Shown piece after piece: positions 1 to 5,275 of a DNA stretch of 9,681 bases. The DNA is from an uncultured Ruminococcus sp. (GTDB lineage Bacteria; Bacillota; Clostridia; Oscillospirales; Acutalibacteraceae), in the NCBI GenBank assembly GCA_937892835.1, contig CALBHM010000420.1, positions 1-9,681 on the forward strand. Reading direction: 5' to 3'. The notes beneath the pieces were generated by a model that was not told the origin of the DNA, made no database searches, and was given only the letters and a program-made list of their open reading frames with translations. The stretch's first letter is position 1, and each line of letters opens with the position of its first letter. The position numbers were made by a program, and so were the translations under genes.

Positions 1-80
1 ATGACAGTCCGGTGGACTGTCAGAGCCGTGGCGTGACCGAGCCGCAGCGAGACGGGGAACCGCTTGCGGTGGTGGGGATA
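1..80. repeat. GC-rich palindromic dispersed-repeat-like segment
   Basis: Positions 2-10 (TGACAGTCC) and 14-22 (GGACTGTCA) form a perfect 9-bp inverted repeat with a 3-nt loop. A second short inverted repeat, ACCGC/GCGGT, lies at 59-63 and 66-70. The segment is richer in G and C than the flank. None of its three plus-strand frames reads like RHS protein, whereas the RHS-like reading begins around 85-105. This suggests a short non-coding repeat unit inserted next to, or into, an RHS gene. The perfect stem is directly visible. That it is a dispersed repeat is inferred from its resemblance to palindromic intergenic repeats common in Clostridia. It continues to the window edge, so its left boundary is unknown. 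Confidence 0.5.
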
Positions 81-118
81 AAGATAAGGCGGAATATAAC
101 TATGCCCAAAAAACGGCA

Positions 119-1081
119 ATGACCTATGTCTACGATGCGAACGGAAACATAGTTTCTAAAACACCGTACACAAATGTCACAAGCTCCGACCTTTCGACCG
201 CAACTCAGGGTACAGCTATCGTATACGGTTACGGCGACGGCAACTGGTCTGATAAGCTGACGTCATATGACGGACAGGCAATAAGCTATGACGCAAGCGG
301 AAATCCGACATCATACAGGGGCGAAACTGTAACATGGAACGGCAGACTCATGACGTCGTTCACCAAGGACGGCCGCCGCTATGAATATTCGTACAACTCG
401 GACGGAATGAGAACCGTCAAAAGAGTGTACGAGGACGACGAACTTGTCTACACATATACCTATATTTGGGACGGTGATGTTCTTCTCGGCGGCAGAATGG
501 AAGTTACGGATGCCGACGAACCCATTACAATAAGATATCTCTATGACGAGAGCGGCGAGCTTTACGGAATGGATTATAACGGAAACGGATATTTCAGCTT
601 CATTAAGAATCTGCAAGGCGATATTGTCTCAATCGTTCCGCTCGATTCCGAAAGCAATGTTGAAGTCAATATGGAGTATGACGCATGGGGTAAGCCGATA
701 ATAAAGCAGGCTTCTTCGGCGGCAGAGGGATTTTTGATAGCAGTAATGATGTTGGTAACCAATGTCGGCTACCGTGGCTATTTCTACGACTTCGAAACAG
801 GTCTCTATTACCTCCGCTCTCGTTACTATGATCCTGAAATCGGCAGGTTTATTAATGCGGATGATACGGATTATTTGGGATATGATAAATCTCAGTTAAG
901 CATAAATCTGTTTTCATATTGTAAGAATAATCCGACTAATTATAATGATAATAGCGGAAACCGGGGATTAAAAGATCATTCAGCGATTAATAATAAACTA
1001 AATCTTTTAGGAAAGTCATTTAAAGAAAAACTATATTATTATGACAAAATGTGTGATAATAGCTTTGCAAGTATATACTGA
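119..1081 (+). CDS. RHS repeat-associated core domain protein, C-terminal fragment
   Basis: This is the C-terminal end of an RHS/YD-repeat protein, a large cell-surface or secreted beta-cage that usually carries a variable toxin tip. YD-type motifs occur along the first 170 residues (YDANGNI at 5-11, ISYDASGNPTSYRG at 55-68). They are followed by NLQGDIV (164-170), YDAWGKP (187-193) and the RHS core, with YRGYFYDFETGLYYLRSRYY at 218-237, GRFINAD at 242-248 and NNPTNYNDNSG at 270-280. Full RHS proteins are usually well over 1,000 residues, and only about 320 are here. The frame is open back to base 5 but has a stop at 2-4, where a palindromic repeat lies. The ATG at 119 has no ribosome site and falls inside the homology, so it is probably not a native start. 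The piece is likely a truncated remnant. After the core only a 40-residue lysine- and asparagine-rich tail remains. I recognise no toxin fold in it, and no immunity gene follows. DNA is visibly more AT-rich from about 880 on, as is usual at RHS tips. Confidence 0.85.
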   Translation: MTYVYDANGNIVSKTPYTNVTSSDLSTATQGTAIVYGYGDGNWSDKLTSYDGQAISYDASGNPTSYRGETVTWNGRLMTSFTKDGRRYEYSYNSDGMRTVKRVYEDDELVYTYTYIWDGDVLLGGRMEVTDADEPITIRYLYDESGELYGMDYNGNGYFSFIKNLQGDIVSIVPLDSESNVEVNMEYDAWGKPIIKQASSAAEGFLIAVMMLVTNVGYRGYFYDFETGLYYLRSRYYDPEIGRFINADDTDYLGYDKSQLSINLFSYCKNNPTNYNDNSGNRGLKDHSAINNKLNLLGKSFKEKLYYYDKMCDNSFASIY

Positions 1082-1150
1082 TCCGAACTGTAACAAATGA
1101 AAAATTACAGGCAGGGGATATTGATTAGATTGATGCTTTATTTTGAAAAG

Positions 1151-1180
1151 CACCGAGTTTTGATACTTGGTGTTTGTTTA
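1151..1180 (+). terminator. Candidate intrinsic terminator after the RHS fragment
   Basis: CACCGAG (1151-1157) pairs with CTTGGTG (1166-1172) through one G-U pair around an 8-nt loop. An A-rich run precedes it (AAAAG) and a T-rich run follows (TTTGTTTA). The stem is short, so strength is uncertain. Its position between the RHS stop and the next ribosome site fits termination of the RHS transcript. It also argues against translation of the next gene starting upstream at 1097. Confidence 0.45.
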
Positions 1181-1208
1181 TTTCATGATTTTTCGTCAAT
1201 CATATTAT

Positions 1209-1214
1209 CGGTGA
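1209..1214 (+). promoter_or_regulatory. Ribosome binding site fixing the DUF421 start
   Basis: GGTGAT, a match to the right half of the consensus GGAGGTGAT, ends 5 nt before the ATG at 1220. The in-frame ATG at 1097 has no such site, and its extra 41 codons run across the candidate terminator hairpin. Confidence 0.5.
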
Positions 1215-1219
1215 TATTT

Positions 1220-1897
1220 ATGCTTGTAACACTGGCTCGTGCGCTGATTTTATATGTTCTTATAATAATATGTATGCGAATCATGGGCAAAAGGCAGCTC
1301 GGAGAATTGCAGCCGACCGAGCTTGTAATAACGATTCTTCTTTCGGAGATTGCAGCTATTCCTATGCAGGATAATGCGTTGCCGCTCGGCAATTCGATCG
1401 TGGCGGTTCTGCTCCTTGTTGCTCTGGAGGTGATCAATTCGGTCGTTGTGCTCAAAAGCTCTAAATGCCGAAGCTTCCTGCAGGGCAATTCGCTTGTTGT
1501 GATCCGTGACGGCGTAGTTGATCAAAAGCAGCTGAAAAGGCTTCGCTTTACAATGGATGATCTTTTTGATCAGCTCAGGCAGAAGGATGTGTTCGATATA
1601 TCCGATGTTCGTTACGCAATCGTTGAAACGAACGGACAGCTTAGCGTCATGCTCAAGCCGGAAAAGGAAACCGTAACGGCTGAAATGGCTGATATTCAGA
1701 ACGAAACAAAGGGTCTTCTTTGCATGGTTATCAACGACGGAAAATTTCTCAAGCGTTCGTTTAAAGAATGTGAGATGGACGAGGAAAAGCTGTATGATAT
1801 TCTGGAAAAAGAGAACACACAAATCAATGAAGTTCTTTTTATGGTTGCCGATAAAGAGGGGAACTACACTATAGTAAAGAAGGACGAATATCAATGA
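1220..1897 (+). CDS. DUF421 domain membrane protein (YetF/YcaP-like)
   Basis: A 225-residue integral membrane protein of the DUF421 family, which includes Bacillus YetF/YrbG-type and E. coli YcaP-like proteins. The molecular function is not established; some relatives are linked to spore properties. Hydrophobic segments are seen at about 2-21, 33-49 and 57-77. Between the first two lies the family signature MGKRQLGEL (22-30), then PTELVITILLSEIA (32-45). The soluble C-terminal half has the usual GNSLVVIRDGVVD (89-101) and RLRFTMDDLFDQLRQKDVFD (107-126) stretches, followed by a second alpha/beta segment to the end. The start at 1220 puts the first membrane helix right at the N-terminus, as in relatives, and gives the usual family length. 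The stop overlaps the ATG of the next gene (ATGA), so the two are translationally coupled. Family assignment is firm, the role is unknown. Confidence 0.88.
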   Translation: MLVTLARALILYVLIIICMRIMGKRQLGELQPTELVITILLSEIAAIPMQDNALPLGNSIVAVLLLVALEVINSVVVLKSSKCRSFLQGNSLVVIRDGVVDQKQLKRLRFTMDDLFDQLRQKDVFDISDVRYAIVETNGQLSVMLKPEKETVTAEMADIQNETKGLLCMVINDGKFLKRSFKECEMDEEKLYDILEKENTQINEVLFMVADKEGNYTIVKKDEYQ

Positions 1898-2271
1898 GAA
1901 GAATAATTGCCGCCGTTGTGATTCTGCTTGTTGCTTTTGGTTCATCAATTGGGATTTATTTCAGAATAATATCCAATGTTGACAGCTTGACCGAGACGGC
2001 CTGTGAAATTCGTGATTCTGTTAATCTGAAGGAGAAAACAGACTTTTGGGAAACAAAGCGGCTCTCTGATGAATGGGATAGGTTGGAGACATTCATGGTT
2101 TCGTTTCTTCCTCACTCGGAGCTTGACGACATTGAAATCGGAATAAGAAATATCGAAAACTACCATGAGCAGGGATTGACAGACGAATATTTAGAGGAGA
2201 TTAATAACGTAATCAATCGCCTTGAACACATAAAAGAGAGCGAAAAACCGACGCTAAAAAATATTTTTTGA
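1894..2271 (+). CDS. DUF4363-like small membrane-anchored protein
   Basis: A 125-residue protein with one N-terminal membrane helix (about 4-24) after MRR, then a mostly helical and acidic extracytoplasmic domain. Visible conserved-looking residues are W52, W61, and the HSELDDIE segment (74-81), which fit the DUF4363 family often found directly downstream of DUF421 genes in Clostridia. The gene begins inside the DUF421 stop (ATGA overlap). Its ribosome site AAGGA (1880-1884) lies 9 nt before the ATG. Coupled translation and shared membrane location suggest that the two proteins work together, perhaps as a complex. No catalytic motif is visible. The family call comes from memory of the pattern rather than a search. 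Confidence 0.72.
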   Translation: MRRIIAAVVILLVAFGSSIGIYFRIISNVDSLTETACEIRDSVNLKEKTDFWETKRLSDEWDRLETFMVSFLPHSELDDIEIGIRNIENYHEQGLTDEYLEEINNVINRLEHIKESEKPTLKNIF

Positions 2272-2279
2272 ACGAAAAA

Positions 2280-2312
2280 TCCCGCACCGAGATGGTGCGG
2301 GACGATAATTTT
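2280..2312. terminator. Bidirectional intrinsic terminator between convergent genes
   Basis: TCCCGCACC (2280-2288) and GGTGCGGGA (2294-2302) form a perfect 9-bp GC-rich stem with a 5-nt loop. On the minus strand the stem is followed directly by an ATTTTT tract, a good terminator for the acetyltransferase gene. On the plus strand a T-run (AATTTTT) follows after a few bases, serving the DUF421/DUF4363 operon. Confidence 0.85.
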
Positions 2313-2759
2313 TCAGAGATTATATTTCATTATTTCCGGGTGACAAATATTTCCTCGTTTGTGGCAGGTTGAACAATAAACGGCGATATTGGGGGAATCC
2401 TCCCATTTCATGTTTTGCCAGCCGCAGTGTATGTAGTATTCCGGTTCCTTGGCACAGGCCCAGATTTCTTTCACGCCGAGCTTTTTGGCTTCTTCAAATA
2501 CAATGTTTTGCATGATTTTTCCGTAGCCTTTGGCCTGTATGCCGTTACGCACGGCAATGTCGCCCAGTGAGTAAACACCGTCACGAATCTCTAAGGTTAC
2601 GGCTGCCATCAAATCGCCTGTTAATGCATCATCCATGCGCCACATTTTTATAATTCTGTCCGGCATACGTTCTTCAATGGTAACACCCATTCCGCTCTCG
2701 TGAAAAAGCGTTGAAAGCGAAAGGAAGTCGGTTGTTTCTCTGATAATATATTCTGTCAT
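2313..2759 (-). CDS. GNAT family N-acetyltransferase with Cys/His-rich C-terminus
   Basis: A 148-residue acetyl-CoA-dependent N-acetyltransferase of unknown substrate, cytoplasmic. The acetyl-CoA loop is seen as Q75-A-K-G-Y-G80 (Q/RxxGxG/A) after the beta-4 strand YSLGDIAV (63-70). The following helix and the beta-5 region (VKEIWACA) lead to the YYIHCGW motif (108-114) typical of GNAT C-termini. The last 20 residues hold C129-x-x-C132-H133 and C139-H140, a possible small zinc site or simply a family-specific tail. I chose the ATG at 2759 (MTEY) rather than the one at 2771, because GAGG (2766-2769) lies 6 nt upstream of it. It is transcribed alone from its own promoter and ends at a strong terminator shared with the convergent operon. 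Confidence 0.85.
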   Translation of the reverse strand: MTEYIIRETTDFLSLSTLFHESGMGVTIEERMPDRIIKMWRMDDALTGDLMAAVTLEIRDGVYSLGDIAVRNGIQAKGYGKIMQNIVFEEAKKLGVKEIWACAKEPEYYIHCGWQNMKWEDSPNIAVYCSTCHKRGNICHPEIMKYNL

Positions 2760-2765
2760 AAAAAT

Positions 2766-2769
2766 CCTC
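2766..2769 (-). promoter_or_regulatory. Ribosome binding site fixing the acetyltransferase start
   Basis: Minus-strand GAGG lies 6 nt before the ATG at 2759-2757. It sits inside the codons that would follow the upstream ATG at 2771, so the shorter protein is preferred. Confidence 0.6.
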
Positions 2770-2790
2770 ATTTTTTATTTTTCTTATATA

Positions 2791-2818
2791 ATTGTATCAA
2801 ATAAAAAATTTAAGTCAA
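2791..2818 (-). promoter_or_regulatory. Sigma-A-type promoter of the acetyltransferase gene
   Basis: On the minus strand, TTGACT (2818-2813) and TACAAT (2796-2791) are separated by 16 bp in an AT-rich region. Transcription would start about 25 nt before the chosen ATG. Confidence 0.7.
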
Positions 2819-2885
2819 TAGTTATCGTAAAAATAATCGAAAACAGACTTTTACAAAAAGAAAAAATGATAATATATTGCTTTGT

Positions 2886-2923
2886 ATAAAAAGAAAAGCC
2901 GGAAAGCATTAACGCTTCCCGAC
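2886..2923 (-). terminator. Intrinsic terminator of tRNA-Pro
   Basis: On the minus strand, CGGGAAGC (2921-2914) pairs with GCTTTCCG (2907-2900) with one G-T wobble around a 6-nt loop, which a further T-G pair can shorten to 4 nt. A T-rich run (TTTTCTTTTT) follows. It lies 11 nt past the tRNA CCA end. Confidence 0.85.
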
Positions 2924-2933
2924 ATTTACAATA

Positions 2934-3009
2934 TGGTCCGAGTGGCGAGACTCGAACTCACGGCCTCTTGAACCCCATTCAAGCGCGCTACCACCTGCGC
3001 TACACCCGG
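2934..3009 (-). tRNA. tRNA-Pro (anticodon GGG), CCA encoded
   Basis: The minus-strand sequence folds as a complete 76-nt tRNA. The acceptor stem is CCGGGTG with CACTCGG (one G-U pair and the C1-G72 pair usual for tRNA-Pro). The D stem is GCGC/GCGC. The anticodon stem CTTGA/TCAAG encloses the loop ATGGGGT, with anticodon GGG at loop positions 3-5. The T stem GTGAG/CTCGC holds the loop TTCGAGT. Discriminator A and a genomically encoded CCA follow (2937-2934). It reads proline codon CCC, and CCU by wobble. It stands alone with its own promoter and terminator. Confidence 0.96.
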
Positions 3010-3020
3010 ATACCTGAGTT

Positions 3021-3048
3021 ATTTTACCACAGATTTTGAAAAAGTCAA
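3021..3048 (-). promoter_or_regulatory. Promoter of tRNA-Pro
   Basis: On the minus strand, TTGACT (3048-3043) and TAAAAT (3026-3021) are separated by 16 bp. The -10 element ends 11 bases before the mature tRNA 5' end, leaving a very short leader. Confidence 0.7.
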
Positions 3049-3119
3049 GGCTTTGTTTGAATAAACTTATAAAAAGTTTTAAAAATCGTTTATTAATGCG
3101 GAATAAGAACAAATGTATA

Positions 3120-3148
3120 TTGAAATAATACCGTAAAAATTGTGTATA
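3120..3148 (+). promoter_or_regulatory. Candidate promoter of the DUF2383-like gene
   Basis: TTGAAA (3120-3125) and TGTATA (3143-3148) are separated by 17 bp. The match is moderate (the -10 could also be read as TATATT, two bases on). The gene is divergent from tRNA-Pro and needs a promoter in this AT-rich gap. Confidence 0.5.
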
Positions 3149-3189
3149 TTCCATTTTTTTCGGCAAATAATAGGGGAGAGGTGAAGAAA

Positions 3190-3624
3190 ATGATTGAACA
3201 GGATACGATTCGACTTTTGAGGGAATGCGATGCTGGGGTCAAAATGGGCGTTGCGGCGATTGACGATGTGCTTTCGGACGTCAAAAATGAAAAGTTCAGG
3301 GCGAAGCTGATTGATTTGAAGGATGACCATCAGCAGCTCAACGGCGATATTCAAAAGCTTCTCGGCCAATATCATGATGACGGAAAGGACCCGAACCCGA
3401 TTGTTAAGGGTATGTCGCAGCTGAAAACAAATTTCAAAATGGCTGCGGAAAAATCCGACGCAACTATTGCTGATTTGATGACCGACGGTTGCAACATGGG
3501 CGTAAAATCCCTCAGCCGATATCTTAATCAATACAAGGCGGCCGATGAAGCGTCAAAGGAATTGACAAAAAGATTGATTAAAATCGAAAGTGATTTTACG
3601 GCTGAAATAAGACCGTATTTATAA
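3190..3624 (+). CDS. DUF2383/ferritin-like four-helix protein
   Basis: A 144-residue acidic, soluble, almost entirely helical protein with no signal peptide or membrane helix. Helices are broken by the DGKDPNP linker (64-70) and elsewhere by short turns, giving a likely four-helix bundle as in the DUF2383/PA2169-type ferritin-like group. Residues that could matter are E12-C13, D45-D46-H47, C101 and E133, spread over helices as in ferritin-like metal sites. The classic paired ExxH motifs are not seen, so metal binding is unproven. The start was set at 3190 because the strong ribosome site GGGGAGAGGTGA (3174-3185) lies just upstream. The in-frame ATG at 3142 lies upstream of that site and within the promoter. 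It is a single-gene unit with its own terminator. The fold call is moderate and the function unknown. Confidence 0.65.
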   Translation: MIEQDTIRLLRECDAGVKMGVAAIDDVLSDVKNEKFRAKLIDLKDDHQQLNGDIQKLLGQYHDDGKDPNPIVKGMSQLKTNFKMAAEKSDATIADLMTDGCNMGVKSLSRYLNQYKAADEASKELTKRLIKIESDFTAEIRPYL

Positions 3625-3629
3625 GCTAC

Positions 3630-3655
3630 AGCCTGCCTCGTAAGCAGGCTTTTTT
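3630..3655 (+). terminator. Intrinsic terminator of the DUF2383-like gene
   Basis: AGCCTGC (3630-3636) and GCAGGCT (3644-3650) form a perfect 7-bp stem with a 7-nt loop, followed by five further T residues. It begins 5 nt after the stop codon. Confidence 0.9.
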
Positions 3656-3682
3656 ACTTGTAATCATACAAAGTGCAAATAA

Positions 3683-3742
3683 TGTATAAACAACTGTATA
3701 ACGAAATGTCTTGATAATTGTATAATAATGTGTTATAATTTT
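3683..3742 (+). repeat. 12-bp periodic repeat (TGTATAA-type) over the tetR promoter
   Basis: Five successive 12-bp units each begin with TGT at 3683, 3695, 3707, 3719 and 3731. Units 1, 2 and 4 begin with exact TGTATAA, unit 5 with TGTTATAA, and unit 3 is the weakest (TGTCTTG). The array covers both the -35 and -10 elements, so it could bind the TetR-type product of the next gene. The period is directly visible; the operator role is inference. Confidence 0.5.
3711..3739 (+). promoter_or_regulatory. Promoter of the tetR-CDF-phosphoesterase operon
   Basis: TTGATA (3711-3716) and a perfect TATAAT (3734-3739) are separated by 17 bp. The ribosome site AGGAAG (3758-3763) lies 7 nt before the ATG at 3771. 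The promoter is embedded in the 12-bp repeat array. Confidence 0.85.
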
Positions 3743-3770
3743 AACAATATTTTAGACAGGAAGTGATAAA

Positions 3771-4382
3771 ATGGCAAGTCAGCGTTCGGGTGATAAGACA
3801 AAACTGATGCTTGCAGAATCGTTAAGAAATCTGATGCGGAAAAAACCTCTTGATAAGATCAAAATCCATGAGATAGTTGATGCCTGCGGGGTAAACAGAC
3901 AGACATTTTATTATCATTTTCAGGATATTTATGCTCTTGTCGAGTGGATGTATCAGCATGATGCCGTTGAGCTTATTGAAAGAAACAATAAGGCAATTCT
4001 TCAGGGTGAGATTGGTACGAGAGATGATTGGGAGAGCATAATCGAGGCTCTGTTCAAATACATAGAGGAGCATCGTAATGAGATTCTCAGCGTTATCAAT
4101 TCAAGAGCAATGGTTTATTTCTCAAACTTTGTTTATGAGGGCTTGAAGTCAAGCATAAGACGTATTGTTGACCTTCAATCGAAGAATCTTGATGTCGACG
4201 AATACTATAAGAATTTTATTTCAAACTTCTATGCGATTGCTCTCGGCGGAATGGTTCAGAGCTGGCTCGAAACGAGCGGAACGGCAAGAATGTCGAGCCA
4301 GGAGCTTATACATATGCTCAATTTAACCGTTACCGGCAATATCGAAGCAGCTCTTATTCGTGCTGCCAATGAGAAGAAATAA
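3771..4382 (+). CDS. TetR/AcrR family transcriptional regulator
   Basis: A 203-residue DNA-binding regulator. The N-terminal helix-turn-helix spans about residues 28-50: KIKIHEIVDACGVNRQTFYY, then HFQDIYALVEW, the standard TetR recognition helix and following segment. The C-terminal half is helical and fits the TetR_C_8 ligand-binding group seen in DhaS-like and many Firmicutes regulators. Its ligand cannot be told from sequence. It is the first gene of an apparent operon, with the CDF transporter ATG 38 nt downstream and no terminator in the gap. The simplest reading is a local repressor of its own operon, acting on the repeat-rich promoter and responding to a metal or another small molecule. 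No Cys/His cluster typical of a metal sensor is visible, so metal sensing is not shown. Confidence 0.88.
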   Translation: MASQRSGDKTKLMLAESLRNLMRKKPLDKIKIHEIVDACGVNRQTFYYHFQDIYALVEWMYQHDAVELIERNNKAILQGEIGTRDDWESIIEALFKYIEEHRNEILSVINSRAMVYFSNFVYEGLKSSIRRIVDLQSKNLDVDEYYKNFISNFYAIALGGMVQSWLETSGTARMSSQELIHMLNLTVTGNIEAALIRAANEKK

Positions 4383-4405
4383 GCGGTGATCTTTTGTCGC
4401 TTTGT

Positions 4406-4416
4406 GAGGAGGGGGA
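4406..4416 (+). promoter_or_regulatory. Strong ribosome binding site fixing the CDF start
   Basis: GAGGAGGGGGA, a near-ideal Shine-Dalgarno region, lies 4 nt before ATG 4421. It excludes the in-frame TTG at 4394, which would make this site part of the coding sequence. Confidence 0.75.
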
Positions 4417-4420
4417 GCTT

Positions 4421-5245
4421 ATGAAAAACGGAAGGGTAGTTCTTAAAGCCTGTGCTTTTTCTTTCGTTGCAAATTTTATTTTGTTTGCTGTTAAGCTCTA
4501 TATAGGACTCAGAACAAATTCAATCAGTATTTACTCCGATGCGGTCAATAATATGTTCGATTCGCTATCGGGTGCGGTTACCTTTGCGTTTTTATACTAT
4601 CTTTTAAAGAAATCGAGCGAAGGCATGAGCGGAATGCTGAAAAAGAGCGAGCAGCTCTTTTCATTTGTTATTTCTGTGACGGTGGTGGCGGCGGGACTCT
4701 ATTTTGCTTATACATCACTTGAAAGACTGATTTATCCGACTCCGGTGTGGTTTTCAACACTTTATGCCGCTATTGTGGCCGCAACGGCAGGTGCAAAGGC
4801 GGTTATGTACTTCATCTATTCCGCCTTTGAAAAAAAGAGCGGTTCGCCTGTTGTGCGGGTTATGAAAATTGACTGCATACTCGATATGTTCATAACCGTG
4901 GTTTCGGTGATAACGCTGCTCGTTTCGCAATACAGCGATTACGCTTTCGATGCCGTTTGCGGATTGCTTATTAGCGTGGTCATTTTGATTTCTGCAGTGA
5001 AAATGCTAATATCAAATGCAAAGAAACTTATTAATTATGTTTCGTCGGCAACTCGTGAAAAAGTTAGCGGTATTTTGGCGGAGTATTCCGAGAGTATCAC
5101 TGTAAAAGAGCTTGACTATCAAAACGACGGTGACGCTGTTGTATGCTATGTGACGGCGCAGTGCGAGGATAATTCTACGCTTGAAAAAGTTAAGCAAAAA
5201 TGTCTTGAAGAGGTAGACGTTCACCTATGCTTTGTGATAAAATAA
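4421..5245 (+). CDS. Cation diffusion facilitator transporter, predicted Mn-type
   Basis: A 274-residue inner-membrane metal/proton antiporter of the CDF family. Six hydrophobic segments are visible at about 10-30, 38-62, 78-98, 108-132, 148-168 and 173-193. A short cytosolic C-terminal domain follows (195-274). The TM2 signature SDAVNNMFD (39-47) places N43 and D47 at the transport site. TM5 IDCILD (150-155) supplies D151 and D155. Zn-type members usually carry His or Asp at the first position and His-x-x-x-Asp in TM5. The Asn-Asp/Asp-Asp set here matches what has been described for manganese exporters such as pneumococcal MntE, so Mn(II) efflux is the best prediction. The His-rich loop often seen in Zn exporters is absent. 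The gene sits between a TetR regulator and a phosphoesterase, with 38- and 30-nt gaps, in one likely transcript. Confidence 0.82.
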   Translation: MKNGRVVLKACAFSFVANFILFAVKLYIGLRTNSISIYSDAVNNMFDSLSGAVTFAFLYYLLKKSSEGMSGMLKKSEQLFSFVISVTVVAAGLYFAYTSLERLIYPTPVWFSTLYAAIVAATAGAKAVMYFIYSAFEKKSGSPVVRVMKIDCILDMFITVVSVITLLVSQYSDYAFDAVCGLLISVVILISAVKMLISNAKKLINYVSSATREKVSGILAEYSESITVKELDYQNDGDAVVCYVTAQCEDNSTLEKVKQKCLEEVDVHLCFVIK

Positions 5246-5262
5246 TAGGAGATGAAAAGAGA

Positions 5263-5267
5263 AAGGA
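5263..5267 (+). promoter_or_regulatory. Ribosome binding site fixing the phosphoesterase start
   Basis: AAGGA lies 8 nt before ATG 5276. The alternative ATG at 5252 touches its own AGGAG (5247-5251) with no spacer, which is too close for efficient initiation. Confidence 0.55.
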
Positions 5268-5275
5268 ACTTTAAA

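Noticed and set aside
1097..1219. Upstream in-frame extension of the DUF421 gene (extra 41 residues from ATG 1097)
   Set aside because: No ribosome site precedes it, it crosses a candidate terminator hairpin, and the family normally begins at the first membrane helix, which starts at 1220.
1250..1948. 232-codon minus-strand open frame opposite DUF421
   Set aside because: It is a shadow of a well-supported gene, has no ribosome site, and its product resembles no family I know.
3079..3531. 150-codon minus-strand open frame opposite the DUF2383-like gene
   Set aside because: It runs against a gene with strong ribosome site and terminator, and itself has no initiation signal or recognisable motif.
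3683..3742. CRISPR-like array
   Set aside because: Units are 12 bp without distinct spacers and there are no cas genes. It is better seen as a promoter-region repeat.
4394..4420. Earlier TTG start for the CDF transporter
   Set aside because: A near-perfect Shine-Dalgarno sequence at 4406-4416 points to ATG 4421, and the extra nine residues match nothing in the family.
5252..5275. ATG 5252 as the phosphoesterase start
   Set aside because: Its AGGAG abuts the ATG with no spacer, while ATG 5276 has AAGGA at a normal 8-nt distance. The longer form cannot be fully excluded.
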